Assembly (NCBI RefSeq): GCF_016862175.1
Contig: NZ_BOML01000071.1
Coordinates: 1-64,000, forward strand
Length of the DNA: 64,000 nucleotides
DNA from: Paractinoplanes durhamensis
Lineage (GTDB): Bacteria > Actinomycetota > Actinomycetes > Mycobacteriales > Micromonosporaceae
Reading direction: 5' to 3'
In this document: positions 9,164-17,724 of the stretch, piece by piece
How positions within the stretch are numbered: the first letter of the stretch is position 1
How the letters are laid out: the number at the start of each line of letters is the position of its first letter
Made by a program: the position numbers and the translations under genes
The notes under the pieces: model-generated
Seen by the model: the letters and a program-made list of their open reading frames with translations, nothing else
Database searches by the model: none
Told to the model about the DNA's origin: nothing

Positions 9164-10666
9164 TCACCAGACGGTGAGCACGATGTGGTTGACGGCCACG
9201 GCGACCAGGGCCTGCGCGATCAGCCAGCGCCGCTGGGTCGTGGGTGGCAGCAGGGCGGCACCGGCCATCAGCCACACCGTGAACGGCAGCCAGATCCGCT
9301 CGACCTCCGCCTTGCTGTAGCCGGAGAGGTCGGCCAGGAGGATCGCGGCGGTGGCGGCGAGCGGCAGCAGCCAGACACCCTGACCGGCCAGGCCGGCGAA
9401 CCTCAGCGGCGGCCATGCGGCGTACCTCCGTGGCCGCCGGACGGCGAACCTCTGCGGCGGCCCGGCGGCCGAGCTCTGTGGCGGCCAGACGGCCAAGCTC
9501 TGCGGCGGCCCGGCTGCCAAGCTCTGCGGCGGCCCGGCGGCCGAGCGGAGCCCGGCACCGGCGGTGACGATGGCGCGGCGGAGGATCGCGGCGGCGACCG
9601 GGCCGGCGGCGACGGCCAGGATGGCGAGATCGGCCCACACCCAATACGCGTAGGGGCGGTGGGCGGCGATGCCCTGGTAGTAGCGCTGGGTCACCAAGTG
9701 ATAGCCGGTCAGCCAGTCGAAGCCGGCCGCGGTCCAGGCCGCGGCCATCACGGCCACACCGGCCGTCGCCCAGGCGGCCGCATGCCAGCCGGGGCGGCGG
9801 CTGGGCCGAGGGCCGGAGCGGTGACCGGCGAGCGCCACGGCCACGACCGTGACGGCCACCACGGCCATCAGCACGAGACCGTAGGACAGGTAGGCGCCGA
9901 GCCCGAGCAGCAGGCCGGCCGCGAACGCGGCCGGGGAGGCCCGGCGGACCACGCCGTAGGCGAGTAGCGCTGTTCCGGTGGCCACCACGCCCGCGAACAG
10001 GCCGTCGGCCGACACTCCGATCCAGACGGCGCCCGGGAACAGGGCCACGAACGGCACCGCGGCCCGTCCCGCCCGGTCCGAGCCGAGCAGGCGCACGGTG
10101 ACCGGCACGGCGACGGCCGTCAGCCCACCGACCGCGATGCAGACCAGGCCGGCCCAGGCGCCGCCGGACAGGCCCAGCCGGTCGAGCACGGTGAAGACGA
10201 GCAGGGCGCCCGGTGGGTGGCCGGAGACGTGGGTGGTCCATGAGTCCGGCTGCCCGTCGAGGATCCGGTCGCTGAAGCCGCGCACCATCGCCGGAATGCT
10301 GGTCACGCCGGGCACCTCGGTCAGGTACTCCGGTCCGGTGGTCAGCCGGCCCGCCACGCCGCGTTGCCAGCCGTCGACCAGGGCCAGCGACAGGGTCCAG
10401 GCGACCGCGGTCGCGTACGAGGCGGCGAGCAGTGGACGCCACCGCAGCCGCTGCGCGAGATCGGGACCGTAGCGGCAGGTCAGGAACGCCACCACGGCGA
10501 CCAGCGGGGTGCCCGGACCCACGTGCGGGAGCCAGTGCGCGAACAGCGGCGCCGCGCCCGCGTGCACCGGATGCCCGGTCACCTGCAGCACCCCGGCGGT
10601 CACCGCCGCGACCAGGAACAGGGCCGCCATCGAGCCGGCCGCCAGCACGTCCTTGCCGATCCTCAT
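9164..10666 (-). CDS. Polytopic membrane protein, glycosyltransferase (GT39/87-like)
   Basis: 500 residues with about ten or more hydrophobic helices. The segment DSWTTHVSGHPPGALLVFTVLDRLG between early helices resembles the periplasmic loop of polyprenyl-phosphate-sugar-dependent mannosyl/arabinosyl transferases. It is the last gene of a two-gene leftward unit, overlapping the epimerase by 4 bp (10663-10666), and is divergent from a GT2/oxidoreductase operon. This suggests a role in building a cell-envelope glycan or glycolipid. Residues about 374-421 are replaced by a Pro-rich tandem repeat (AGPPQSLA units). The exact transferase class is uncertain. Confidence 0.75.
   Translation of the reverse strand: MRIGKDVLAAGSMAALFLVAAVTAGVLQVTGHPVHAGAAPLFAHWLPHVGPGTPLVAVVAFLTCRYGPDLAQRLRWRPLLAASYATAVAWTLSLALVDGWQRGVAGRLTTGPEYLTEVPGVTSIPAMVRGFSDRILDGQPDSWTTHVSGHPPGALLVFTVLDRLGLSGGAWAGLVCIAVGGLTAVAVPVTVRLLGSDRAGRAAVPFVALFPGAVWIGVSADGLFAGVVATGTALLAYGVVRRASPAAFAAGLLLGLGAYLSYGLVLMAVVAVTVVAVALAGHRSGPRPSRRPGWHAAAWATAGVAVMAAAWTAAGFDWLTGYHLVTQRYYQGIAAHRPYAYWVWADLAILAVAAGPVAAAILRRAIVTAGAGLRSAAGPPQSLAAGPPQSLAVWPPQSSAAGPPQRFAVRRPRRYAAWPPLRFAGLAGQGVWLLPLAATAAILLADLSGYSKAEVERIWLPFTVWLMAGAALLPPTTQRRWLIAQALVAVAVNHIVLTVW
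9401..9544. repeat. In-frame tandem repeat, six 24-bp units
   Basis: Six consecutive 24-bp units start at 9401, 9425, 9449, 9473, 9497 and 9521, with the third to sixth most alike (core gctctgcggcggcccggcgg). They lie in the membrane glycosyltransferase gene and encode eight-residue units of the AGPPQSLA type on the minus strand, keeping the frame. Confidence 0.85.
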
Positions 10667-11712
10667 CCGCGTAGCGGTGCGGCGGCGAACTCGGCAACTC
10701 CGTCGGCCAGCCGGACCTCGGCCCGGAAGCCGAGTTCGGCGGTGGCGCGGGCAGGACTGGCCACGATGTGCCGGACGTCGCCGAGCCGGAACTCCCCCGT
10801 CGTCACCGGAACCGGGCCGGCCGCCGCCGTGGACAGCTCGGCGGCCAGCTCACCGACCGTCGCCGGACGACCGGACGCGACGTTGTAGGCCCGCCACCCC
10901 GGCCGGCTCGCGGTGGCGGCGACCGCGGCCAGGTTGGCCGCCGCCACGTCGCGGACGTGGACGAAGTCCCGGCGCTGGCCGCCGTCCTCGAAGACCCGCG
11001 GGGACCGGCCGGCCTCCAGCGCGGACCGGAAGATCGCGGCCACCCCGCTGTACGGGGTGTCGCGGGGCATCCCCGGCCCGTACACGTTGTGGTAGCGCAG
11101 GGCCACGACCGAGCCGCCGGTCTGCCGCGCCCAGGCCGACGTCAGATGCTCCTGGGCGACCTTGGTCGCCGCATAGACGCTGCGCGGATCGAGCGGCGCG
11201 TCCTCACTGACCAGGGTCGGCGCGAGCGGCGCACCGCAGCGCGGGCAGGGCGGCTCGAACCGGCCCGCGGCGAGCTCGGCCACCACGCGCGGGCCGGGCC
11301 GCACCGGGCCATGGCCGGCGCAGGTGTAACCGCCCTCGCCGTAGACCACCATCGAACTGGCCAGCACCAGCCGCCGCACGCCGGTGCGGGCCATCCGGGC
11401 CAGCAGCACCGCGGTGCCGAGGTCGTTGCAGCCGACGTAGTCCGGCAGGTCGTCCAGGTCGAGGCCCAGCCCGACCATCGCCGCCTGATGCACGACCACG
11501 TCGACACCGGCCAGCGCGGCCGTCACCGCGTCGCCGTCACGCAGGTCCGCGCGGTGCACGACGGCACCGGCGATGACGTCCGGGATCGGCCCCCGGTGGG
11601 CGGCCGGGTTGCCCGAGTCGAGCACGGTCACGTCGTCGCCCGCCGCGGTCAGCGCGGCCACGACATGGGTTCCGATGAAGCCGGCTCCGCCGGTTACGAG
11701 TACGTGGGTCAC
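10663..11712 (-). CDS. NAD-dependent epimerase/dehydratase
   Basis: A 349-residue extended SDR of the nucleotide-sugar epimerase kind. It has the Rossmann motif GGAGFIG at residues 8-14, VVHQAAMVG, the SSMVVYG strand and the catalytic SVYAATK. A cysteine-rich insertion (PPCPRCGAP, near 180) precedes the active-site Tyr and could bind zinc; this insertion recurs in an actinobacterial subgroup. It is coupled by a 4-bp overlap to the downstream membrane glycosyltransferase-like gene and is divergent from the GT2 operon. It likely supplies or modifies the sugar nucleotide used by these transferases; the substrate is unknown. Confidence 0.88.
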   Translation of the reverse strand: MTHVLVTGGAGFIGTHVVAALTAAGDDVTVLDSGNPAAHRGPIPDVIAGAVVHRADLRDGDAVTAALAGVDVVVHQAAMVGLGLDLDDLPDYVGCNDLGTAVLLARMARTGVRRLVLASSMVVYGEGGYTCAGHGPVRPGPRVVAELAAGRFEPPCPRCGAPLAPTLVSEDAPLDPRSVYAATKVAQEHLTSAWARQTGGSVVALRYHNVYGPGMPRDTPYSGVAAIFRSALEAGRSPRVFEDGGQRRDFVHVRDVAAANLAAVAATASRPGWRAYNVASGRPATVGELAAELSTAAAGPVPVTTGEFRLGDVRHIVASPARATAELGFRAEVRLADGVAEFAAAPLRG

Positions 11713-11763
11713 GGCGCCGACGGTAGGACGGGCGGGGGTCGCGCGGGGCCTGCGTCAGCGGTT

Positions 11764-11815
11764 CGTAAGACCTTGTCATCGTTCGGTAAGGGTTCGTCAT
11801 CGGCGCGTAAGACCT
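11764..11815. promoter_or_regulatory. Direct repeats in divergent promoter region
   Basis: The decamer cgtaagacct occurs at 11764-11773 and 11806-11815, with a related cggtaaggg between (11784-11792) and two ttcgtcat/ttgtcatc-like words. The repeats lie 30-85 bp upstream of the GT2 start and 50-100 bp from the epimerase start. Direct repeats are the usual operators of OmpR-family regulators, and one is encoded in this operon (15175-15879). Operator function is an inference. Confidence 0.45.
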
Positions 11816-11847
11816 GTTCAGGGCCGTTGTCACTAGCGTTCGGAGGC

Positions 11848-12501
11848 ATGACCGATGTGGTGCTGCCCTGCCGGAACGAAGCCCCGGCCCTGCCCGGCCT
11901 GCTGGCCCGGATGCCGGCCGGCTACCGGGCGATAGTCGTCGACAACGGCTCCACCGACGGCTCGGCCGCGGTGGCCCGCGCGCATGGCGCCCGGGTGATC
12001 ACGGTGACCGAACCGGGCTACGGCGCCGCCGTGCACGCCGGCGTCCTAGCCGCGGACGACGGTGTGGTCTGCGTGATGGACGCCGACGGATCGTTCGATC
12101 CGGCGCAGCTGCCGGCGGTGGCCGGACCGGTGCACGACGGCGACGCCGAGCTGGCCACCGGCCGCCGCCGGCCGGTGGCGCGCGGGGTGTGGCCGGTGCA
12201 CGCCCGGGCCGCCAACGCGCTGCTGGCGCACCGGCTGCGCCGGACGACCGGCCTCGATGTTCACGACATCGGCCCGATGCGCGCCGCCCGCCGGTCCGGC
12301 CTGCTCGCCCTGGACCTGCGCGACCGCCGCTTCGGCTACCCCCTCGAGTTGCTGATCGCGGCCGGCCGGGCCGGCTGGCGGGTAGCCGAGATCGACGTCG
12401 ACTACCTGCCGCGGGCCGCCGGCACCCGCTCGAAGGTGACCGGCACCGCGCTCGGCACCGCCCGCGCGATCCGCGACATGAGCCGGGTGCTGTCCCGATG
12501 A
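11848..12501 (+). CDS. Family 2 glycosyltransferase
   Basis: 217 residues from ATG 11848. It begins MTDVVLPCRNEAPALPGLL and shows the GT2 motifs IVVDNGSTDGS and CVMDADGSFDP, the second being the metal-binding DxD-like site. It lacks the membrane helices of dolichol-phosphate-mannose synthase fusions and is short for the family, but the fold elements are complete. First gene of a seven-gene operon that also encodes a methyltransferase and a molybdo-oxidoreductase. The next gene starts within its stop codon. Donor and acceptor are unknown. Confidence 0.88.
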   Translation: MTDVVLPCRNEAPALPGLLARMPAGYRAIVVDNGSTDGSAAVARAHGARVITVTEPGYGAAVHAGVLAADDGVVCVMDADGSFDPAQLPAVAGPVHDGDAELATGRRRPVARGVWPVHARAANALLAHRLRRTTGLDVHDIGPMRAARRSGLLALDLRDRRFGYPLELLIAAGRAGWRVAEIDVDYLPRAAGTRSKVTGTALGTARAIRDMSRVLSR

Positions 12502-13142
12502 ACGCCGGCCTGAGGGTGGTCGTCCTGGCGAAGGTGCCGGTGCCCGGCCGGGTCAAGACCCGGTTGTGCCCGCCGTGCACCCCGGAGCAGGCGGCGCGGG
12601 TGGCCGCGGCCGCCCTGGCCGACACGATCGACGCGGTGTCGGCCTGCGGTGCGGATGTTCGCGTGCTGGTCACCGACACCGCGGTCGCCGCACCGCCCGG
12701 CTGGGAAGGCCAACTGCAACGGGGTGGCCCGCTCGGGGAACGGCTGGCCGGCGCGTTCGCCGACACCCGGGTGGCGGGCACCGCGACGCTGCTGGTCGGC
12801 ATGGACACCCCGCAGCTCACGGCCGGGCAACTCGACGCGGCCCTGGCGCAACTGGCCAGCCCGGACGGTCCGGACGCGGTGCTCGGGCCGGCCGAGGACG
12901 GCGGCTGGTGGGGGCTCGGACTGCGCGAGCCGGCGCATGCCGTGGTGCTGCGCGACATTCCGACGTCGACGGCGACGACCGGGTCCCGGACCCGGGAGGC
13001 GTTGCGCCGCCGCGGCCTGCGTGTCGGCGAGCTGCCCGGCCTGCGCGATGTGGACACGGCCGACGACGCGTACGCGGTGGCCGGTCTCTGCCCGCCCGGC
13101 CGGCGGTTTCCCCGGGCGGTCGCCGCCGAGGTGTCCCGGTGA
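12498..13142 (+). CDS. DUF2064 (TIGR04282-type) nucleotidyl/glycosyltransferase-like protein
   Basis: 214 residues, start ATG 12498 overlapping the GT2 stop. The N-terminus VVVLAKVPVPGRVKTRLCP is the hallmark of the DUF2064 family, which has a GT-A fold related to MobA/cofactor guanylyltransferases. LLVGMDTPQL and GPAEDGGWWGLGL follow, both conserved in the family. Members are often labelled arsenosugar glycosyltransferases, but a biochemical role here is not established. Its constant partnership with GT2 and a methyltransferase suggests a common product. Confidence 0.85.
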   Translation: MNAGLRVVVLAKVPVPGRVKTRLCPPCTPEQAARVAAAALADTIDAVSACGADVRVLVTDTAVAAPPGWEGQLQRGGPLGERLAGAFADTRVAGTATLLVGMDTPQLTAGQLDAALAQLASPDGPDAVLGPAEDGGWWGLGLREPAHAVVLRDIPTSTATTGSRTREALRRRGLRVGELPGLRDVDTADDAYAVAGLCPPGRRFPRAVAAEVSR

Positions 13143-13762
13143 GTGCGGTTGCGCTGTTCGATGCCGTGTTCGGGCGTGCCACACCAACGCCGTTCACCGT
13201 GCGGCACATGACCGGCGGGGAGCATCGGTTCGATCCGGCCGCCTGGTGCCGGGACGACCTGCCCGGCGACGAGACGCTGCTCGCGCGGTGCACCGGGCCG
13301 ACCCTGGACGTCGGGTGCGGGCCGGGCCGGCTCGCCGGGGCGCTGGCCCGGGCCGGCTGCCCGGCGCTGGGCATCGACGTCAGCGGCGCGGCCGTGCGCC
13401 TGGCCCGGCGCCGGGGTGCGTCCGCGCTGCGCCGCGACGTCTTCGAACCGCTGCCCGGCATCGGCCGCTGGCATCACGTGCTGCTCGCCGACGGCAACAT
13501 CGGCATCGGCGGCGACCCGGCCCGGCTGCTGCGCCGATGCCGCCGGCTGCTGGCGCCCAGCGGCCGGCTGCACGTCGAGACGGCCGCGCCCGGCACGACC
13601 GGCTGGGCCGGCCCGGCCCGGATCGACGGCGGCGCCACCGAGCTGCCGTGGGCGTCGGTGCCGCCCGGCGACCTGCCCGCGCTGGCCGCGGCCACGTCGA
13701 TGCGGCTCCTCGACACGTGGACGGGAGGGAACCGATGGTTCGCGACGATGGCCCCGCACTGA
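13139..13762 (+). CDS. Class I SAM-dependent methyltransferase
   Basis: 207 residues from GTG 13139, in a GTGA overlap with the previous gene. The SAM-binding motif TLDVGCGPGRLAGALA is followed by an acidic strand end (ALGIDVSGAAV) and VLLADGNIGIGGDPARLLRR, typical of Rossmann methyltransferases acting on small molecules. The end overlaps the oxidoreductase start by 28 bp. Substrate unknown; the operon context suggests a sugar- or lipid-linked intermediate. Confidence 0.85.
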   Translation: MSAVALFDAVFGRATPTPFTVRHMTGGEHRFDPAAWCRDDLPGDETLLARCTGPTLDVGCGPGRLAGALARAGCPALGIDVSGAAVRLARRRGASALRRDVFEPLPGIGRWHHVLLADGNIGIGGDPARLLRRCRRLLAPSGRLHVETAAPGTTGWAGPARIDGGATELPWASVPPGDLPALAAATSMRLLDTWTGGNRWFATMAPH

Positions 13763-14946
13763 TCCGCCGGGTGGTCGACTGGCTGCGGGCACCGCTTCCG
13801 GCACCGCCGGCGGCCATCCGGCGCGGGCCGTTGGCGGAGGGTGCCTTTCCGTCGCCGCTGCGGTCGGCCCGGCTGACCAGCCTGGTGGGGGTGGCGCTCG
13901 GCGTCGCGTTCGCCGTCTGCTTCCTGACCGGGCTGATCAGCCATCTGATTCAGCATCCGGGCGGGTGGTTCTGGTGGCCGTCGCGGCCGGTGTCGCTCTA
14001 CCGGGTCACCCAGGGCCTGCATGTGGCGACCGGGCTGGCCTGTGTGCCGCTGCTCGGCGTCAAGCTGTGGTCGGTCTATCCGCGTCTCTTCGTCTGGCCG
14101 CCGGTCCGGTCGCTTGCGCACGCGGCCGAGCGGGCCGGGGTCGCGTTGCTGGTGGCGGCGGCGCTCTTCCAGGTGGTCAGCGGCGTTCTGAACATCTACC
14201 ACCGGTACGGGCCGATGCCGTTCTTCTTCACCACCGGCCACTACTGGGTGGCCTGGCTGTCGATCGGTGCCCTGCTCGTCCACGTCGGCGTGCAGCTGCC
14301 GATCGCCCGGGCCGCACTACGGCGACGGCGGCGGCCGGACGAGCCGCCGGACCACCAGCGCCGCCGGCTTCTGGTCGGCACCGCGGCCGCCGCCGCCCTG
14401 ATCACCGTCACCACCGTCGGCCAGACCGTCCGGCCCCTGGCCAGGCTGGGTCTCCTCGCGCCGCGCCGGCCGGACGAGGGCCCGCAGGGACTGCCGGTGA
14501 ACAAGACCGCCGCGGCCGCCGGAATCACCGCCGACCCCGGATATCGCCTGGTGATCGACGGGCCGGACGGCGAGCAGAGCCTCGACCTGGCCGCCCTGAA
14601 CGCCCTGCCGCAGCACACCGTCGACCTGCCGATCGCCTGCGTGGAGGGGTGGAGCTCGACCGCCACCTGGACCGGGGTGCGGCTGCGCGACCTCGCCGCC
14701 CTGGCCGGCGCCGACCCGGACCACGCCGACGTGGTGGTCGAGTCGCTTGAGCAGCACGGCCGCTACCGGGTCAGCACCGTGCCGCCGGAACACACCCGCG
14801 ACCCGCTCACCCTCATCGCGCTGCGGCTCGGCGGGCAGATCCTGCACCCCGACCACGGCTATCCGGCCCGGCTCATCGCGCCGAACCGGCCCGGCGTGCT
14901 GCAGACCAAGTGGATCGGCCGGCTCACCGTCCGGGAGATCCGATGA
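13735..14946 (+). CDS. Membrane molybdopterin-dependent oxidoreductase (cytochrome b-like + sulfite-oxidase-like)
   Basis: 403 residues from ATG 13735, preceded by a strong gggaggga ribosome binding site. Residues about 45-215 hold four or five helices with repeated histidines (HLIQHPGG, LHVATG, GHYWVAW, VHVGVQ), suggesting b-type heme. A twin-Arg-free linker with one more hydrophobic segment leads to a C-terminal domain like the sulfite-oxidase molybdopterin domain. That domain has LPIACVEGWSSTATWTGVRL, with the molybdenum-ligating Cys, and LHPDHGYPARLIAPNRPG. It is probably an extracytoplasmic redox enzyme linked to the quinone pool; the substrate is unknown. Confidence 0.87.
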   Translation: MVRDDGPALIRRVVDWLRAPLPAPPAAIRRGPLAEGAFPSPLRSARLTSLVGVALGVAFAVCFLTGLISHLIQHPGGWFWWPSRPVSLYRVTQGLHVATGLACVPLLGVKLWSVYPRLFVWPPVRSLAHAAERAGVALLVAAALFQVVSGVLNIYHRYGPMPFFFTTGHYWVAWLSIGALLVHVGVQLPIARAALRRRRRPDEPPDHQRRRLLVGTAAAAALITVTTVGQTVRPLARLGLLAPRRPDEGPQGLPVNKTAAAAGITADPGYRLVIDGPDGEQSLDLAALNALPQHTVDLPIACVEGWSSTATWTGVRLRDLAALAGADPDHADVVVESLEQHGRYRVSTVPPEHTRDPLTLIALRLGGQILHPDHGYPARLIAPNRPGVLQTKWIGRLTVREIR

Positions 14947-15173
14947 GGGTACGCGTGGGGTTGGTGACGGCGGGTGCGGTGCTCATCGCGTACGCAATCG
15001 TGGGGACTTTGACCGCAGATCCCATCGGGATCCTTGTTTTTCTGATTGCCGTGCTCGTTGCCCACGATGCGCTGTGGATGCCGGCGGTCCTGCTGGTCGT
15101 CGCGGTGGCCCGCACGCGCCGTAAGAAATCCGAAAGGTCGCGGGATAGCGGCGCCGGGCCCCGTGGTGGGTAG
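14943..15173 (+). CDS. Small two-helix membrane protein
   Basis: 76 residues, starting in an ATGA overlap with the oxidoreductase. Two hydrophobic segments (VGLVTAGAVLIAYAIVGTL and IGILVFLIAVLVAHDALWM) are followed by a short basic tail (ARTRRKKSERSR). No family is recognised beyond generic small membrane proteins. The position between the oxidoreductase and its presumed sensor system suggests an accessory subunit. Confidence 0.75.
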   Translation: MRVRVGLVTAGAVLIAYAIVGTLTADPIGILVFLIAVLVAHDALWMPAVLLVVAVARTRRKKSERSRDSGAGPRGG

Positions 15174-15174
15174 C

Positions 15175-15879
15175 GTGACCGGCGTGGGACATCACGTGCT
15201 GGTGGTCGACGACGACCCTACGGTCAGTGACGTCGTGCGCCGCTACCTGGAGCAGGACGGCTGTCAGGTCCGGCTGGCCGCCGACGGCGCCGACGGGCTG
15301 GCCGCCGTCGCCGCGCAGCGCCCGGACCTCGTCGTGCTCGACCTGATGATGCCGGGCATCGACGGGCTCGAGGTGTGCCGCCGGTTGCGCCGCACCCTTC
15401 CCGACCTGCCGGTGATCATGCTGACCGCGCTGGGTGAGGAGGCCGACCGGGTGCTCGGGCTCGAGGTCGGCGCCGACGACTACGTGACCAAGCCGTTCTC
15501 GCCGCGCGAGCTGGTGCTGCGGATCCGGTCGGTGCTGCGCCGCGCCACCCCGGCCGCCGATCCGCTGCCGCCGGCACTGATCACCGACGGTGGGCTGACC
15601 GTCGACACCGCCCGTAGGCTCGCCGCGCTCGACGGTGACCCGCTGTCACTGACCGGGCGCGAGTTCGACCTGCTCGTCTTCCTGCTCTGTCATCCGGGAC
15701 GGGCCTGGTCCCGCGCCGACCTGCTGGACAGGGTGTGGGGCTGGCAGTTCGGGGACCAGTCGACGGTGACCGTGCACGTCCGGCGGTTGCGGGAGAAGAT
15801 CGAGCCGAACCCGGCCGAACCGACCCGGATCCAGACCGTGTGGGGCATCGGGTACCGCTACGAGGCCGGCCCGCGGTGA
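15175..15879 (+). CDS. OmpR-family response regulator
   Basis: 234 residues from GTG 15175, one base after the preceding stop (GTG 15184 is the alternative). The receiver domain has VVDDDPTVSD, the phospho-Asp in VVLDLMMPG, MLTALGEE and the Lys in VTKPFSPREL. The C-terminal winged helix contains LTGREFDLLVFLLCHPG and TVTVHVRRLREKIE. It partners the overlapping histidine kinase and probably controls this divergent cluster through the direct repeats at 11764-11815 (inference). Confidence 0.93.
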   Translation: MTGVGHHVLVVDDDPTVSDVVRRYLEQDGCQVRLAADGADGLAAVAAQRPDLVVLDLMMPGIDGLEVCRRLRRTLPDLPVIMLTALGEEADRVLGLEVGADDYVTKPFSPRELVLRIRSVLRRATPAADPLPPALITDGGLTVDTARRLAALDGDPLSLTGREFDLLVFLLCHPGRAWSRADLLDRVWGWQFGDQSTVTVHVRRLREKIEPNPAEPTRIQTVWGIGYRYEAGPR

Positions 15880-16880
15880 CCGACACCCTGCTCATCGGGC
15901 TCTACGCGCTCATCGCCGGCGCCGTCGTCGCGGTGGGCGGCGCGGCCGCGCTGCGGACGCTGCGCCGCCGGTCGATCCTCGCGCACATCGTCGTGCTGCT
16001 CACCGTCACCGTCCTCGCCGTGGTCGCCGGGGTGACCACGGTCGCGAAAGCGATGTTCCTGTCCGGCCACGACCTGCGCGTCGTGCTGCTCACCGTGTGC
16101 GCCGCCGCGGTGGTCAGCCTGGCCACCGGGGTGGTCTTCGGGCGCCGGCTGGCCGCCTCGGCGGTGTGGGCGCAGCAGGCCCGGGAGCGGGAGCGCCGGC
16201 TCGAGGCGGGCCGCCGCGAACTGGTCGCCTGGGTGTCGCACGACCTGCGGACCCCCCTCGCCGGGATGCGGGCGATGGCCGAGGCCCTCGAAGACGGGAT
16301 CGTCGCCGATCCGCGCGGGGTGGCCGAATATCACCGGCGGATCCGGGTCGAGACCGACCAGATGACCCGGCTGGTCGACGACCTGTTCGAGCTGTCCCGG
16401 ATCAACGCGGGTGCGCTGCGGCTCGTCCCGACGACCGTGCCGCTGCGCGAGGTGGTGTCCGACGCGATCGCGGGCGTGGCGCCGCTCGCCGCCGGCAAGA
16501 AGATCAGCCTGGTGGCGGCGGAGACCGGCTGGCCGACGGTCCGCGGCGGCGAACGCGAACTCGCCCGGGTCGTCACCAACCTGCTGATCAACTCGGTGCG
16601 CTACACACCGGCCGACGGCACCGTGCACATCGACGCCGGCCGCGGCCGCGACGGCGTGTGGCTGACCGTCTCCGACACGTGCGGCGGCATCCCCGAGGGC
16701 GACCTGGACCGGGTCTTCGACATCGCCTTCCGCGGCGAACGCGCCCGCACTCCGGGGACCGGCGGCGGGGGCGGGCTCGGCCTGGCGATCGTGCGTGGGC
16801 TGGTCGAGGCGCACGGCGGGCACGTCGGGGTGCGCAACACCGGCGGCGGCTGCCGCTTCGAGGTCTTGCTCCCCGCTTAG
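15876..16880 (+). CDS. Sensor histidine kinase
   Basis: 334 residues from GTG 15876, in a GTGA overlap with the response regulator. There are three hydrophobic helices before about residue 95 and almost no extracytoplasmic sensor domain, so the signal is probably membrane-borne. The H-box is LVAWVSHDLRTPLAGM, with the ATP-binding boxes NLLINSVRYTP, DTCGGIP and GGGLGLAIVRGLVEAHGG. It ends in a 4-bp overlap with the convergent SDR. Cognate to the preceding regulator. Confidence 0.92.
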   Translation: MTDTLLIGLYALIAGAVVAVGGAAALRTLRRRSILAHIVVLLTVTVLAVVAGVTTVAKAMFLSGHDLRVVLLTVCAAAVVSLATGVVFGRRLAASAVWAQQARERERRLEAGRRELVAWVSHDLRTPLAGMRAMAEALEDGIVADPRGVAEYHRRIRVETDQMTRLVDDLFELSRINAGALRLVPTTVPLREVVSDAIAGVAPLAAGKKISLVAAETGWPTVRGGERELARVVTNLLINSVRYTPADGTVHIDAGRGRDGVWLTVSDTCGGIPEGDLDRVFDIAFRGERARTPGTGGGGGLGLAIVRGLVEAHGGHVGVRNTGGGCRFEVLLPA

Positions 16881-17638
16881 GCTCTGGCGCCGCCGTCCAC
16901 CCGCAACACCGTGCCGGTCACGAACGACGAACGGTCACTCAGCAGCCACGCCGCGGCCTGCGCGATCTCGTCCGGGTCGGCCTGCCGGCCGAGCGGCGTC
17001 TGCGCGATCAGCCGCTGCACCAGGCCGGGCGAGTCCGATTCCCAGGCTTCGATCATGTCGGTACGGGTGTTGCCCGGCGCGATCGCGTTGACCCGGATGT
17101 TCTCCGGCCCGTACGTGATGGCGGCCGACTCGGTGAGGCTGTTGACCGCCCGTTTCATCGCGCCGTAGGCGGGCAGTGCCGCATTGCCCATCAGGCTGCC
17201 GACGCTGGAGTTGTTGACGATCGCCCCCGACCCGGCGGTGGCCCGGATCGCCGCGACCTCGGCCGTCATCGCCAGCCACACCCCGCGCAGATTGACCTCG
17301 TAGAGCCGGTCGAAGTCCGCCAAAGTTGTGCCGTCCAATGGCCCGGGCGGGGAAATCGTCGCGCCGTTGTTGAACGCCACATCGAGCCGCCCGAAGCGCT
17401 CCACGGCCCGGTCGACGGCGGCCCGCACACTGTCCGGATCGGCGAGGTCGCACACCACGTACGCGGCCGTGCCGCCACCCGCCCGGATCTCCTCGGTAAC
17501 CGCCTTGAGCTGCTCTTCCGTCCGCGCCGCGAGCAGAACCCGGGCCCCTTCGCGGGCGAACAATCGCGCCGCGGCGGCCCCGATCCCCCGCCCGGCACCA
17601 CTGACGAAGGCAACCTTCTCGCTCAGCAACATTGTCAT
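16877..17638 (-). CDS. Short-chain dehydrogenase/reductase
   Basis: A 253-residue classical SDR from ATG 17638 (MTMLLSEKVAFVSGAG). It has the cofactor motif SGAGRGIG, NNGATISP in place of the usual NNAG, the Ser of NNSSVGS and the catalytic YGAMKRA. The C-terminal TGTVLRVDGGARA is typical of FabG-like enzymes. It is divergent from the MmyB-type regulator at 17725, which probably controls it. The open frame continues far upstream through the regulator gene, but only as a shadow. Confidence 0.9.
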   Translation of the reverse strand: MTMLLSEKVAFVSGAGRGIGAAAARLFAREGARVLLAARTEEQLKAVTEEIRAGGGTAAYVVCDLADPDSVRAAVDRAVERFGRLDVAFNNGATISPPGPLDGTTLADFDRLYEVNLRGVWLAMTAEVAAIRATAGSGAIVNNSSVGSLMGNAALPAYGAMKRAVNSLTESAAITYGPENIRVNAIAPGNTRTDMIEAWESDSPGLVQRLIAQTPLGRQADPDEIAQAAAWLLSDRSSFVTGTVLRVDGGARA

Positions 17639-17724
17639 ACAATCATCCTGCCCAGGCCCATGGAAGTTAACCAGGCTTCGCCAGTACCTGGTTGTGGACC
17701 GCCGGCCCGCGGACACTTCATGTC

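Noticed and set aside
9087..10697. 536-codon minus-strand frame overlapping the membrane glycosyltransferase
   Set aside because: Arg/Pro/Gly-rich shadow of high-GC DNA without helices; the 500-residue frame has membrane helices and a 4-bp coupling to the epimerase.
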